This document shows, one piece after another, positions 1 through 10,900 of a DNA stretch of 64,000 nucleotides. The notes beneath the pieces are model-generated. The model ran no database searches. It was not told the DNA's origin and saw only the letters and a program-made list of their open reading frames with translations. Position numbers and translations under genes: made by a program. The stretch is from NCBI GenBank assembly GCA_963555705.1, contig OY743190.1:18917491-18981490 (forward strand). Direction: 5' to 3'. Source of the DNA: Ligustrum vulgare. Taxonomy: Eukaryota; Streptophyta; Magnoliopsida; Lamiales; Oleaceae. Each line of letters starts with the position of its first letter. Position 1 is the stretch's first letter.

Positions 1-1310
1 ATTATGGAAATAACTCAATAAATTATGAATTGGTGATCAGACAATTCAAGCATTAAGAACAATAATAAATCAATACATGCAAGGAAATCATTAAAACAAC
101 GAAATTTGGAATAAAAATAATATGACTAGGCTACATCATTCATCTCAACATTAAATTTAGTTACACATCATTAATGAAGAACAAGAACAATAAAAATAAA
201 CGTTCATTGAAAATAATATAAAGAAAGAAACGCTTGCACCAAGTTGTGATTCTTCAATTATCTTCAATTCACGCTCCCTTACGATGCTTGATTCCCCAAG
301 AATTTGCTATAGAAATCTTTATTATGGCTCATTCTTTGAAGAGGCAAAGGTTCTAATTTCGTGCCTCATGAGTTGTATTTATAGGTTAGGGAGAAAACCT
401 AGGTCAAAAAGCCCAAAGCCTAATAAAAATCGCGAGAAAAATCTTATCTGCGGCCCAGTCTTATAACCGCACGACCGCGTCAGGTAAAACCGCGCGATCT
501 CGAGGTTGTGGACAAGATCTCGAGGTTGTGGACAAGACATTCTGTCCTGATTTTCGAGGCAGCGTGCGACCGTGCACCTTTAAAGGCCAAATCAGGTGGA
601 AGGACTTTTTGAGCAATTTTCCACCTTTTCTATGTTTTGTAAGTAAGTCCTTATCTTTTAATTGCATCCTTGGTCCTCCACTTTCAATTGTTGCGATTTA
701 GTCCCCAAACTTTATATTCTTCTCGACTTGCTCATTTCAGCTCTCAATTCCTTCAATTGGGTCCTCCAACCTTTGATTTATTAACTTTGGCACCATGTAC
801 ATTTCCCCGTTGACGTCACAAACTTCTCAATTGCTCATTTTAGCTCCAATTAGTATCCAATTATGCATTTTTCCCATTGTTTGCTTCGTTCTTCGCCTTT
901 TTGGGATATTTTCTACAAAGTATCAAATAAACACAAATTAAATGGCATATATTCTAAAACGAAAATAAATTATTCTAATTTAGACATGAACATTACTTCA
1001 AAATCGTTAGTCCTGATATTCATTTAATTGTTAGAAATCCCACCACTTTATTTCTTGCTTTTGTTAGTTGCTTTTGGTTTTAAAATTTTATTTTAATTAT
1101 ATTGTTTATTTCATTAAATTTCAATTTTATTCGTTTTTGGATTTTCTTGCAATTTATTTTCTTAGTTAGTTTTTTTTTATTCTAGGAATTATTTAGAATC
1201 AAATTAAATCGATAACAAATAAATAGTCCTTGTGGGATCGACAACCCGAACTTTAAAGTCCACTTTATTACTTGTTAATGATATCGTGCACTTACAATAA
1301 TCTCACACAA
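1..1310. repeat. LTR-retroelement-like noncoding DNA
   Basis: No gene is supported here. The stretch is AT-rich with a TATA-like region near 375 and ends with a motif common near plant LTR-retrotransposon ends: a 'gtgggatcgac' block near 1234 followed by a 'gatatcgtgcac' block near 1280. Its first 400 bases resemble, in order of short motifs, the DNA on both sides of the Helitron at 22470-29201 (for example the 'cttcaatt' blocks followed by a TATA-like 'gtatttatagg'). I infer a fragment of a retroelement family present at least twice in the window. Element boundaries and strand are not resolved. Confidence 0.4.
496..535. repeat. Perfect 20-bp tandem duplication
   Basis: The 20-bp unit beginning 'gatctcgaggttgtgg' occurs twice head to tail (496-515 and 516-535) without a mismatch. 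It lies in a locally GC-rich part of the LTR-like sequence and looks like a recent slippage event. Confidence 0.9.
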
Positions 1311-1396
1311 ACATGGTGCAATTGGAAGCGTAGATGAACACATATCTATTCAATAAACTGATGTTGTATTTATTCAATATCTAGAGAGTATAAAAC

Positions 1397-4300
1397 CTAT
1401 GTGAATACTACGTTTTTGGTACACTGGTAGTGAGATTTTCTGGTATCCGTTGGTTTGAGTAGAACTTTAATAGAAAGACTTGTCTTTGCTCTTGACAATG
1501 CAACATATAATTGACCATGATAAAAAATAGAGTCAAGTAGATATAGGTCCATAAAATCTAATGTTTGTCCCTAGACTTTATTTATACTCATCGCAAAACG
1601 AGGACGGGTTGGGAATTGAGTTCTCTTAAATTGGAAAGGTGTTCCATCTCCATCCGAAGGGACAAAGGGTATGCACGGCAAGAACACTCACTTCCCACGA
1701 TGCTCATCAGTAGCAATCTCTGCATCAATGATTTTTTTGTCAAATTGCTTACATAGAAGCCTAGTTCCATTGCATTGTCCCTCGGATGGATTAATGTTTC
1801 TCAGCAAAATAATAGGGCAATTTAGCTTCAAAACCAGTTCGTGTGGCGGAACACCATTTGGAGTAAAAGAACTTAAGAAATCTTCATTGAAGCTAATGTC
1901 ATCATTATCTAAAGGTTCATCAAAACTGTAGTACTTAACAGGAAGACCAAAGAATTACTCAAGCAACATAGTATTGATGAAGTCCATGTGTTCATTCTTT
2001 GGACTCAATATGACTCAACTAATCATAGTAGCAACATCATGGACGTAATTCTGTAGGTCTGGGAAAACTACATAAATTAAAGCAAAGACTGAATCAACAT
2101 CCTTGACACATTGTATAATAAATTATGTGGGGAGTTTGATCATGCCACATGTGTGTAGTGGTTCTGTTCCATTTCAGATGCGCAACAAGTATTCACAAAA
2201 AGGTTCATCAAAAGCAATTAGTGTCCTCATTCAATAAACCTGTCACGACCCGGGTTCCACTTAACGGGCTGTCCTGGCCATTAGATGACGGCGTACTATT
2301 CCCACTGTCCTAACATGAGTCTTTTCAGCATACTTTGTCCTCACTCACACGCTCCTCGAGAAACTTCCCAGGAGGTCGCCCATCCCAGAATTTCTCCAAG
2401 CCAAACACGCTTAACTGTGGAGTTTCTAACGATGGACTTTCGGAAAAGAAGGTGCACCTTGTTGGTATGAGTAGTACCTATCATTTCTTTTAAGCTTTCT
2501 TAGTTGGGATATTACAAAACCATTTAATAGTGCTGCCTCGCGAAAAGAAGCTCCTGGAATTCCATTATATCTGCTTAAATCAGTGTATGATTTTGCTCCC
2601 GGAATATGGTTCAACAATTTCCTTAGATAATATCTCTCTCCCTTAGCTATACTAACATGGACAATCCTTCCTATCATAGGATTTTTTTTTCCGTGTATAT
2701 CAATACTTGCTTTTTGTATCCCAAATAGAGTGTTCTGGGAAACTTTTATAGAATAGTGTCGGAGCTAATCCACCATTAGTATTCACCTGGAAATACTGAG
2801 TTAACATAGTTCTCTTATAATAATCGATGTGTACAATATTTTCTAAAACATCAATCTCCTTGTATCCTATACAATGCTCGTTTTCTAAGTGTAACTGCAA
2901 TGAAATGACAGCTGGACTCATACCGTATAAAGGGAAAGCATAAATTCTCACATTGCCTATGGAGGTGAAACCCAGTGAGCTGATTGGTACAACTTGATCC
3001 CACCATAAACACCATCATCATTTGCATCATCTACAGATAAACTAATCTTGTCATGACCCTTATAGATGTACTTGTATATGTACTTCACCACCTCAACAGA
3101 ATAACAAACTTCAACATTTATATGGCAATTATATTTTACTAACTAACAAATATGGATTATATGACACAACTCACTGATTATTTAACAGCTGATTCCTGAC
3201 CTTCACACAAGTACCATCATCAAAATGCCTATAGGTAGGATATGAATTTTTTTCCTATAACTGTGCTCCCAATAAATAGCTTTGGGAAACAAAATTTGCA
3301 TTTATTTTCACTCTTCATGCAGACATTCTTAAGATTTAAATCAACACAAGGTCTATGCATCATGTGTTTCCTTACAAGAGTACTTAGATATGGATGTGTT
3401 GTATAACTGGGAATTTCGGCACTTACAATTGTATCAACTTGAGATAGGGTTCGAATTTTTGCTTCTTTCTTCAAGATAAGAAGGAAATGACCATGTAGGA
3501 GGCCTCTTTTCTGGGATTCTATAACATATATATGTGCAGCAACTGGGCCTAAAACTTGTTTCTTTAATAGATCTTCCTTTAGCAGCTTAAGTTTTGCCCT
3601 AAAAATCCTAACAATTAGATCTGGCCAATTTTGGTTCTCATTATTTTGTTATAAGTGCTCTGCTATCTCTGGCCAATTTGGATTGCAAGTGACGATTAAG
3701 AATATGTCAGACTTTCCATACTTTTGAACTACATTCATAGCATCCATATAGCATTTTCGTAAATCTCTTGGACTACTAATGAATGTGCGGGGTAGAACAA
3801 TTCTATGACCAACTTTTTTGGCTCTCGTCTCACCAAGTCAACACTATCAACAATCCCCTGATAATTTAGCTCTCAATGCAGTTTGATTTTGGCAAAAGTA
3901 ATCCAATATTGATGTTTCAATCTTCACATACGTATCAACAATGTACTGTTGTAATAACCTAGCAGCATGCAACAATATTGAATTCTCAAGTGGCCTTATT
4001 TGAAGTTTATAACAATAATATTCTCTGCATGACACATTTGCTCAGCTTCATTTTTATAGAAGTTGTGACAATGAGAGGTTGTACAAAAAGACAAAAAATT
4101 TCGACAGTATAGTGAAGGTTCTAAAAATAAATAATATAAAAGCATATGAGGAAATTAAAAAAATAGTATATAGTGAATAGAATACCTGTTGTCTCGGCAT
4201 TCATGAGAGTTTCACTTGACAAAAATTTTCAGCATCTATAACATCATGATTTTGACAGAATAAATTGGCCCCTCGTATTTTTATCAATCAACTGAATGCC

Positions 4301-5385
4301 GCTATGCCAACTTAATTCTCCATACGGAAATAACAGTAGATACTACAGAGGGTCATAGTATCCAAAATAATGTTGAACCCTTTTTGAAGTTCCATCAAAG
4401 CATTGAATAATTATATCACATCCAACTACTTCAGAAGAATCATTATCTTCGACACATATTGCAGCAACTTTGGGAAACAGTTGGTACATTGTTTTGTCTT
4501 TGGTTAAGATTTGAATCACCGCGAATTATGATCAACTGATTTTTAAGTTTGCATATGCACCCAAACTCCTGAAAAACTTAACATATGGATTTATATCTAA
4601 AATATGTATTAGTTTTGACAATGTGTTCTCATCTAGTCCATTTCCAAAGTGAAGCCTATTTTGTACTTTATTATCAGTATCAAAGAAATATAGCTGTAGG
4701 TAATAAGGTTTCCCAATACCTGCCATAACCTCATTTATAAAATGATAAACCTGACCCTGAATGCGAAATGTATAAATATCATGGTAGTATCATGGTAGTC
4801 TAGTCTTCAAAAAGACTCTTATCACAATGCACTCCGAAAGATGTCATCGAGAAATTACAATTATAACTGCGTACATACTTTAGGATATTCGAGCTTTCTT
4901 GAGAAACTAATGTAAACAAATCTTGTAGCTCTTCAGGGGGTCATGGGATTTTAGTCTAACTTAACCATCTGCACAGCAAAAACCCTTGCTTTCTCTATGA
5001 AATTTCCTAGCTTCACAGTACAAGCACACCATCGCCATAGGTAATACATGGCTCTCCAATGGGGCTGTTGTCGGAGCGAAACATCATTTATGAGATAAAA
5101 TGGGAAAATTTATTATGAGTTTATACAATTTATATATACAACAAACACGTCGTATAAATGTATGAAATGAAAAATTCACTCACCATAGTTTATTAAAGAA
5201 ATGGAAGGATGTTGAACATCAACAGTGTTACTGGCACATTCATTAAGATAACTGCATGACGCACTGGGAATGTTATCATTGAAGTGACGATGTCGAGAAA
5301 ACTTCCTTTTTCTTGGATTTCCAACAACATCATCAACTACAATATCATTAGTCGGACATTGCTGGAAGCACGCTAATGATTTCAT
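1397..5385 (-). pseudogene. Helitron Rep/helicase (RepHel), decayed
   Basis: A RepHel protein nicks and transfers one DNA strand during rolling-circle transposition. Pieces lie in family order on the minus strand. A basic N-terminal piece is at 5176-5385. Rep-associated segments follow at 4532-4726 and 3847-4035 (SCREYYCYKLQIR). The Rep core shows IVTCNPNWPEI near 3690, the HUH-type motif GLLHGHFLLIL near 3480-3520, and two tyrosines in KYIYKYIYKGHD near 3050. Further matches run through 3229-3474, 2700-2951 and 2522-2677. The Pif1-like helicase part is represented only by its C-terminal half: GVPPHELVLKLNCPIILL near 1810-1865, a nucleic-acid-site-like segment near 1600, and HGQLYVALSRAKTS near 1500. 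The Walker A/B half expected near 2100-2240 is missing. Many stops and frameshifts make this a pseudogene; the catalytic Rep residues survive. Confidence 0.85.
2241..2516. mobile_element. Solo LTR (276 bp) inside the Helitron gene
   Basis: The insert starts TGTCACGACCCGGG and ends GGATATTACA, with short near-inverted termini, and is flanked by a perfect 5-bp direct repeat AAACC (2236-2240 and 2517-2521). When the insert and one repeat copy are taken out, the helicase reading frame on the minus strand continues through the site, so this is a real insertion into a once-open frame. It has no internal coding region, hence a solo LTR or a very small LTR-derived element. Confidence 0.9.
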
Positions 5386-5553
5386 GGAATAAATATGACC
5401 GTACCTAAAGCGATAAACAACACAGATTCATTAAGAAAAACAAAAATACCATACTAAAATGACTTTGTAATATTTGTATCCATGTACAGTAGTGAACTTC
5501 ATTTTTGTTGTCAGTGTTACTGGCCGATTCAAATAAAGAATAATTTCTCGCAA

Positions 5554-5700
5554 GCCTCCCATTTACCAGTTAATGTGGCTTTCATTTTTATTACCACATT
5601 GGAATATAAGCAACCAATTTTCTGTGAGCCTCCCTTTTACCAGTTAATGTGACATTCAGTTTTATTACCACAACAAAATATAAGCAATGCTTTTTTAGTT
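5554..5700. repeat. Two-copy 74-bp tandem repeat in Helitron 5' region
   Basis: Two imperfect copies start with 'gcctccc.tttaccagttaa' at 5554 and 5628. Both include a T-rich centre and end near 'atataagcaa'. They lie in the noncoding 5' part of the minus-strand Helitron. Confidence 0.75.
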
Positions 5701-6117
5701 TCCCTTTAGCAACCATTTAATCTCCATGAACGAAACCAAAATTGTATATAGATACCTATAACTTACACCATAAACATCGCCGTGCACCAACAAACATAGT
5801 AATTTAGGGTGTCTTAGTAATTCAGTTTATATAGAGGAATAATAAAAAATATTACGAAAATGTCACATTCGGTAGGATTAGCACATCCAAATATCGTTTT
5901 CATTGTTTTTCATCGACTTTCCGTCACACAATTTTTTTTTTTTTACCTCGGTCTCCTTATTGTCTGGAATTAATGTGTATTATCACACAAAAGAAACAAA
6001 TGCTTATTTGCCAAAAGCAAATGAAAAAAATGGAGCTTAAACATACGGGGTACAAAATCTTATTCATAGATTACTAGATATGGTGGTCATATAAGTAGGT
6101 TTAGATGGGTAAGAACT

Positions 6118-6660
6118 CGTGAGGGAGCTTCAAACATATGGGGATCCAACTGGCATTATTGGGAGCTTGGGAGAGAGTCAAATGAGTAGCTTCAGATGGA
6201 TAACAACTGTCGATGGAGGTTTTGAGAGATGTGGCGCTAGCTGGTGATTTTGGGAGCTTGGGAGATATGGACCTTCGTAACAGAGCTTCAAAGAGATGTA
6301 ACTACAGATGGGTAAGAACTTAACGAGGGAGATTAGGAGCATCAAGCTGTGATGTCGTCTACAAGGGAGCGGGGGAGAGGAGCTGGAATTATTGGGAGCT
6401 TGGGAGAGATGGGGCTTGGCACTTGGTGAGGGAGCTTGGGATTGTAACTTCCTTGGCGACGAATCTTCAGAGCTTGGGATTGGGATTGTGATGTCGTCGG
6501 CGAGGGAGCAATGGAGAGATAGGAGATGGTGGTTGGCAAGGGACCTTGGGGGCCTGGTAAGGGAGCTTGGGACTGTAACGTCCTCAAAAATAGATATTGG
6601 GAGCTTAGGACTATGATGTCATCGGCGAGTGAACAGGGGAGAGATGGGCCTTAAGATGAG
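6118..6660. repeat. Degenerate GAGCTTGGGA-type repeats
   Basis: The words 'gggagcttggga', 'gatgtcgtcggcgaggga' and 'gagagat' recur many times over about 540 bp in irregular units of roughly 60-110 bp. The open frames here (6342-6616, both strands) are by-products of this repeat and have no recognisable domain. The repeats belong to the Helitron 5' noncoding region. Confidence 0.7.
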
Positions 6661-6959
6661 CAACGAAGTTGGAGAACGATGGGGCCTCAGTTGGCGTTAA
6701 TTGGATGTAGGAAAATGGCAAATCCTCATGGATAACTGAACTTGGAGTCCGACACGTTTAGCGAGTCAGGTAAACATCGGCTTGGATGGCTAACACATGT
6801 CATCGACTGAAGCTGGAAGATTATAGGTTTCGGATTAGGAACAGTAGCATTCCATTTTACCCTTTTAACATAGTAGATAGGAAGTAAGATACAAGGATTG
6901 AATATATGTTTATAATTGCTTATTTGTTTGTTTGTATCAGTTATTGATAAATATTTTTA

Positions 6960-7190
6960 ATATAAATTCGTGTTTTAATGTGATGAGAAAAGTAATGAAA
7001 TGGATTTTTGAGAAAAAAAAGGAATGAAAATGAAGTTGGAGAGAGTGATGAACTTGGTGAAGAAAGGAATGTAGGAAATGTTCCTATTGATCCTAATATC
7101 GGGGATGTTATGAGTGACACATTCGAATTTGATGTAGCACACCTTCGAATTTGATGTAGCACACCTTCCTTCAGATTCTAGATTGAGAGT
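6960..7190 (+). pseudogene. Possible hAT/TTF-zinc-finger transposase fragment
   Basis: On the plus strand one frame reads acidic residues followed by FDVAHLPSDSRLRVSI. This resembles the 'LPSDPGLR' region near the N-terminus of TTF-type zinc-finger, hAT-like transposases in plants. It lies just outside the Helitron 5' end. A perfect 22-bp tandem duplication (7122-7143 and 7144-7165) falls within the same stretch. No catalytic domain follows, so it is at most a short remnant. The similarity rests on one short motif. Confidence 0.35.
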
Positions 7191-7909
7191 TTCAATACAA
7201 TCAAGATATCATTTTCTCCAATGACTTATGTCTGGAATCGTCTATGCAAATGCATTGGAGATCAATTTTTAAACGATAATTTAATTACATATTGACTTTT
7301 AGGAGAATGTGTGATTAGAAGGTAGAAATCTTCTATAGGTTTCTCGATAATATTATTTTATTGATAAATGTGTGGTTTAAAAGAATTGATAGGAAAATGA
7401 GTTTTCTTTATAATGTGGGCAAACACAGGCATTTATAGAGAGTGGTGTATTTGATAACATTGAGAATCATGTGATTATAAAACATTATCAAAATATGAAA
7501 AGTATAGAGAAAAATTGTAATAAAATTTTAAGTGCCCAATTTTTACAAGTTTGATTGTACACCTACTGCAAAATATATGCTTTTGTCAATGTTGTTCCTT
7601 TTTGTAGTGAACAAAATATTTGATCAATCGAAATTAAATGTTGAATGATACGTTATCACACGACCTTAAAAAAAAAAAAAAAAAAAAAGAAAAAAGAAGG
7701 AATTCTCAAGCAATGCAAATCCTTTTGCCCCCGAATGCTAGTGCATAGTTACTGATGCGGTGATGCCCACCTCGTTCAACCGGCATATTGCCTAAATATT
7801 AACCATGTTCCCTGTTAATAGACCCCTGTTGAGCTTTAAAATCCCCCTCTTTTTACTCTATCCGCAACAAAGTTTCTGCTATTTCTTCAAAAAGTCTTCG
7901 AGTTCCCCC
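7191..7909. other. AT-rich upstream region of the DTW gene
   Basis: No gene is seen in this stretch. It contains a run of about 19 A at 7670-7688 and otherwise low-complexity AT-rich DNA. The promoter and 5' UTR of the DTW-domain gene must lie in this region, but I could not single out a TATA box or start site with confidence. Confidence 0.4.
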
Positions 7910-10900
7910 ATGGAGACTAAACCCTTATCAACAAAACCATCTTCATTGCAAATAGAAGCCGACAGAGTGACCAGCGAAGAAGCCTCCGTTAGTCTCCAAG
8001 AATGGCAGGGGTGGGGCACCACATCACTTGTACCTGCCATGGTTAATGAAGTCATTAAGGATTTGAAGCTTTTGGAGAAAGACATTGATGCTCACATGAC
8101 TTTTGATGGTAACCACGGGAAACTCACGGTAATAATCAGAGCATTCTTACCCATCCGGTATTTTATATTATATTGCCTCTTGGTTAAGATGAACGGATTA
8201 TTATTGTTAAATTTGATTTCTGAATTCCTTCCTTTTTTTTTGGGGTTTTTATCTGATTGGATTGATTCTTGAAAATTAATGAAAATGAAAACGAGATACC
8301 GATTTCTGGATGATGTCGTGATTAGATTATTGTGAACTAGATGATACTATTTTTTTAGAAATTGATTTGTTTAAGGTGCAACAATGAGTTATTCTCGCAG
8401 CGTGCTGGCATGGGCTTGGAGTTGGAGTTGGGTGTGAGTTTAATTTGAACATTATCTAGAATCTTGGTGGATAACATTGTTATTGGCTCCTACATGATGG
8501 AGGTATTGATTCTGGAAGGAAAAAATATATATTTTACCTTGAGAAACAACAATTCCTCAAATCCTTTAACTCTAGACTAGATAGAGGCAGTACTATTTTT
8601 ACAATGTAAATTCAACGGGTTTAGATTAGTACAAGTTTATTCTATTTCAATTTGTGTTGCTATAATTTCTGCATATATGAATTATTGATTAACAAAGATA
8701 ACAAGTTATGCAGTCCTTTAGAGAATTATATTTCTTTGGTTAGAACTCCATGTTTTTGCTTTAGCTGAATGTCCAAGATAACAATAAGATTAATTTCCTT
8801 TTCAAGAAATGCTATATCAGAATTAGGCATTAAAACCTAGAGTTTTGCTTCACATTAATAAGCTTCTCACTCACACTTCTCTGGGGCAACTTATACATAA
8901 ACTATATTTTGTAGATCCTCCAAAAGGGAAAGCAAAGGAGGATTACGAATGAATGAGTACAAAATTCATAGAGAATCACACACACATTTTAGATTGGAGT
9001 TTTATTTCTCATAGAACTCAATTTCAAATTGGAATGGTAGATGCTTTTGTTAAATGTTAAGCATTATCCTTTTAGCGTAGAGGTTTGATTAATTATGTCA
9101 GTGTTTACTAGTTTCACAACAGATATGCACATCTCTCTTTATGCATATTAGTTGGCAGTCATAGTGTTACTCTAAACCTCTTCCTCCTGTGGGCAGGTCT
9201 ATAGTATATCAGTAACTAATTATCTATATGGCCTCCAGGGTAACTTCAAAGTGCAGGAGGATAAAAAGCATAGGAAGAAATATGAATCCTTAGGTGATTC
9301 CGAGAAAAAAATCCAATTCTTTTCCGCTCGTCAAATAGCATGCAGGTTACTGGGAAGTAGGGGTTACCTTTGTCAGAAGGTACTTTTTTTTTAAAAATAT
9401 TATTTCTATGTTTCTAGTCCCTGTATGTTTGCCGCATGCATACATTTCAGTGATTTCCTTCAATGTAAGATAAGATCTGTTTTTCTGTAATGCACGAGTT
9501 GATACTCCTTTACATGGATAAATATTAACTCCATTTGTAACTCCTATCTCTCCTTTTCTGTATTTCTTAGTGCTGGCTTCCCAAGGAGGATTGTATGTGT
9601 TCTAGAGTTGCACTGTATCCTCTTAGGTATCCAATAAGGTTTTGGTTGTATATGCATCCAAAGGTTTGATTTCCTACCTTAAACGTTCTCTTTTCTTCTC
9701 TTCTATCGCTTTTGGGATGAAGAGGTGCTTTCTCAATCTTTTTTTTTTTTTTTTTGCCCTGATTATATGACATTCATCAAAGATTGGTGAAGGACGTTTC
9801 TATTTTTTGGCAGGACTTTTTGCGGCAGAACAATACAGGGAAGCTATTATGGAATGTATTTGGTGTTGAAACAGCAACAATGTGCCTCTTTGGCATTGCT
9901 GAACATGAAGAGATAATGTGGAATGCATTCAATCTTGCAGGTTTGACTGCGTAGCACTTTCTTGCCAATAATCATCTCCATTTATCTCTGGCATTTCCAT
10001 AATTGCACTACCTGCTTAAATTTAAGTTTAAGAAGCTTAATTTTGTCTGTATGGTGCAATAATGATCCTCGCATGTAAGAAAGATTTTTTTTTTTTCAAG
10101 AATATGGCCGTGATCCTTTTCTAGGTAAGACACTGATGTATACCTGTTGCAGACGCCCTTAAATTCAAGAAATCAAGAGCAAAAATAAAAAGACATGCAG
10201 AACAGATGAGATCCAAAGGAACATTAACTTGTATTTTGTAATATGAAGCTTCTGTAAAATAATACTCCCTCCATCTCAATTATATAGGTTGCCTTTCCTT
10301 TTTCGTTTGTCCTAATTATATAGGCTTGTTTCTTTATTGAGAAGTATTTATTTTGTTTGTTTACCAATGTACCCCTATTTATTACTTCCAATATAATAGT
10401 TTTGATATTAAATAAGGGTAAGTTGGGAATTTTCTTTACAAAAATTACTTTTTCAATGACATTAAATGTGTCTTCTTAATCTGTGTGAAAAATCAAACAA
10501 GCCTGTATAATTGGGACAGAGGGAGTAACACTGTTAATAGGAAGCTAGCAAGTAGCAACCATCTGTAGAACTATGTAATTGAAAAAGAAATAAAGGATAT
10601 TTGGCATTCGAGAATTCAATTCTCTTCACTGGACTTCTCTAAATTTCAGCATTCTTTCCTCACTGTTTTCTGGCCTATTTATGACTGTGTAGCTCTATAA
10701 CTAATTATCCAATTGTCTTTGTTACTTGCATGTGCTGCTAAGTGTCCCTATTCGTTTCTCTATTCCACCCTTGTTGTTTTCTTCTGTATTGCATACGTGA
10801 ATTGAATTGGGACCTTATCATTACTCCCCATGCGATGCTCACCTTGTCCTCAATGTTAAATTCAGGGAATTGTTGCTTCAATAGATTGTATGTCTCCCAT

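Larger units (their letters stand above)
1320..6877 (-). mobile_element. Decayed autonomous Helitron (minus strand)
   Basis: The 5' end is recognisable at 6877: read on the minus strand it starts TCTACTATGTTAAAAGGG, the usual plant Helitron start, and the base outside it is A as expected for insertion into an A^T dinucleotide. The element runs leftward through about 1.5 kb of repeat-rich noncoding DNA and then a broken Rep/helicase gene whose stop codon is at 1397-1399. I could not find the 3' hairpin and CTRR end below 1397, so the left boundary is approximate and the end may have been lost to the retroelement sequence at 1-1310. A solo LTR has inserted at 2241-2516. Stop codons and frameshifts throughout show that it is old and inactive. 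Confidence 0.8.

Noticed and set aside
6342..6616. Overlapping 74- and 81-codon frames on both strands
   Set aside because: Both are generated by the GAGCTTGGGA-type repeats of the Helitron 5' region.
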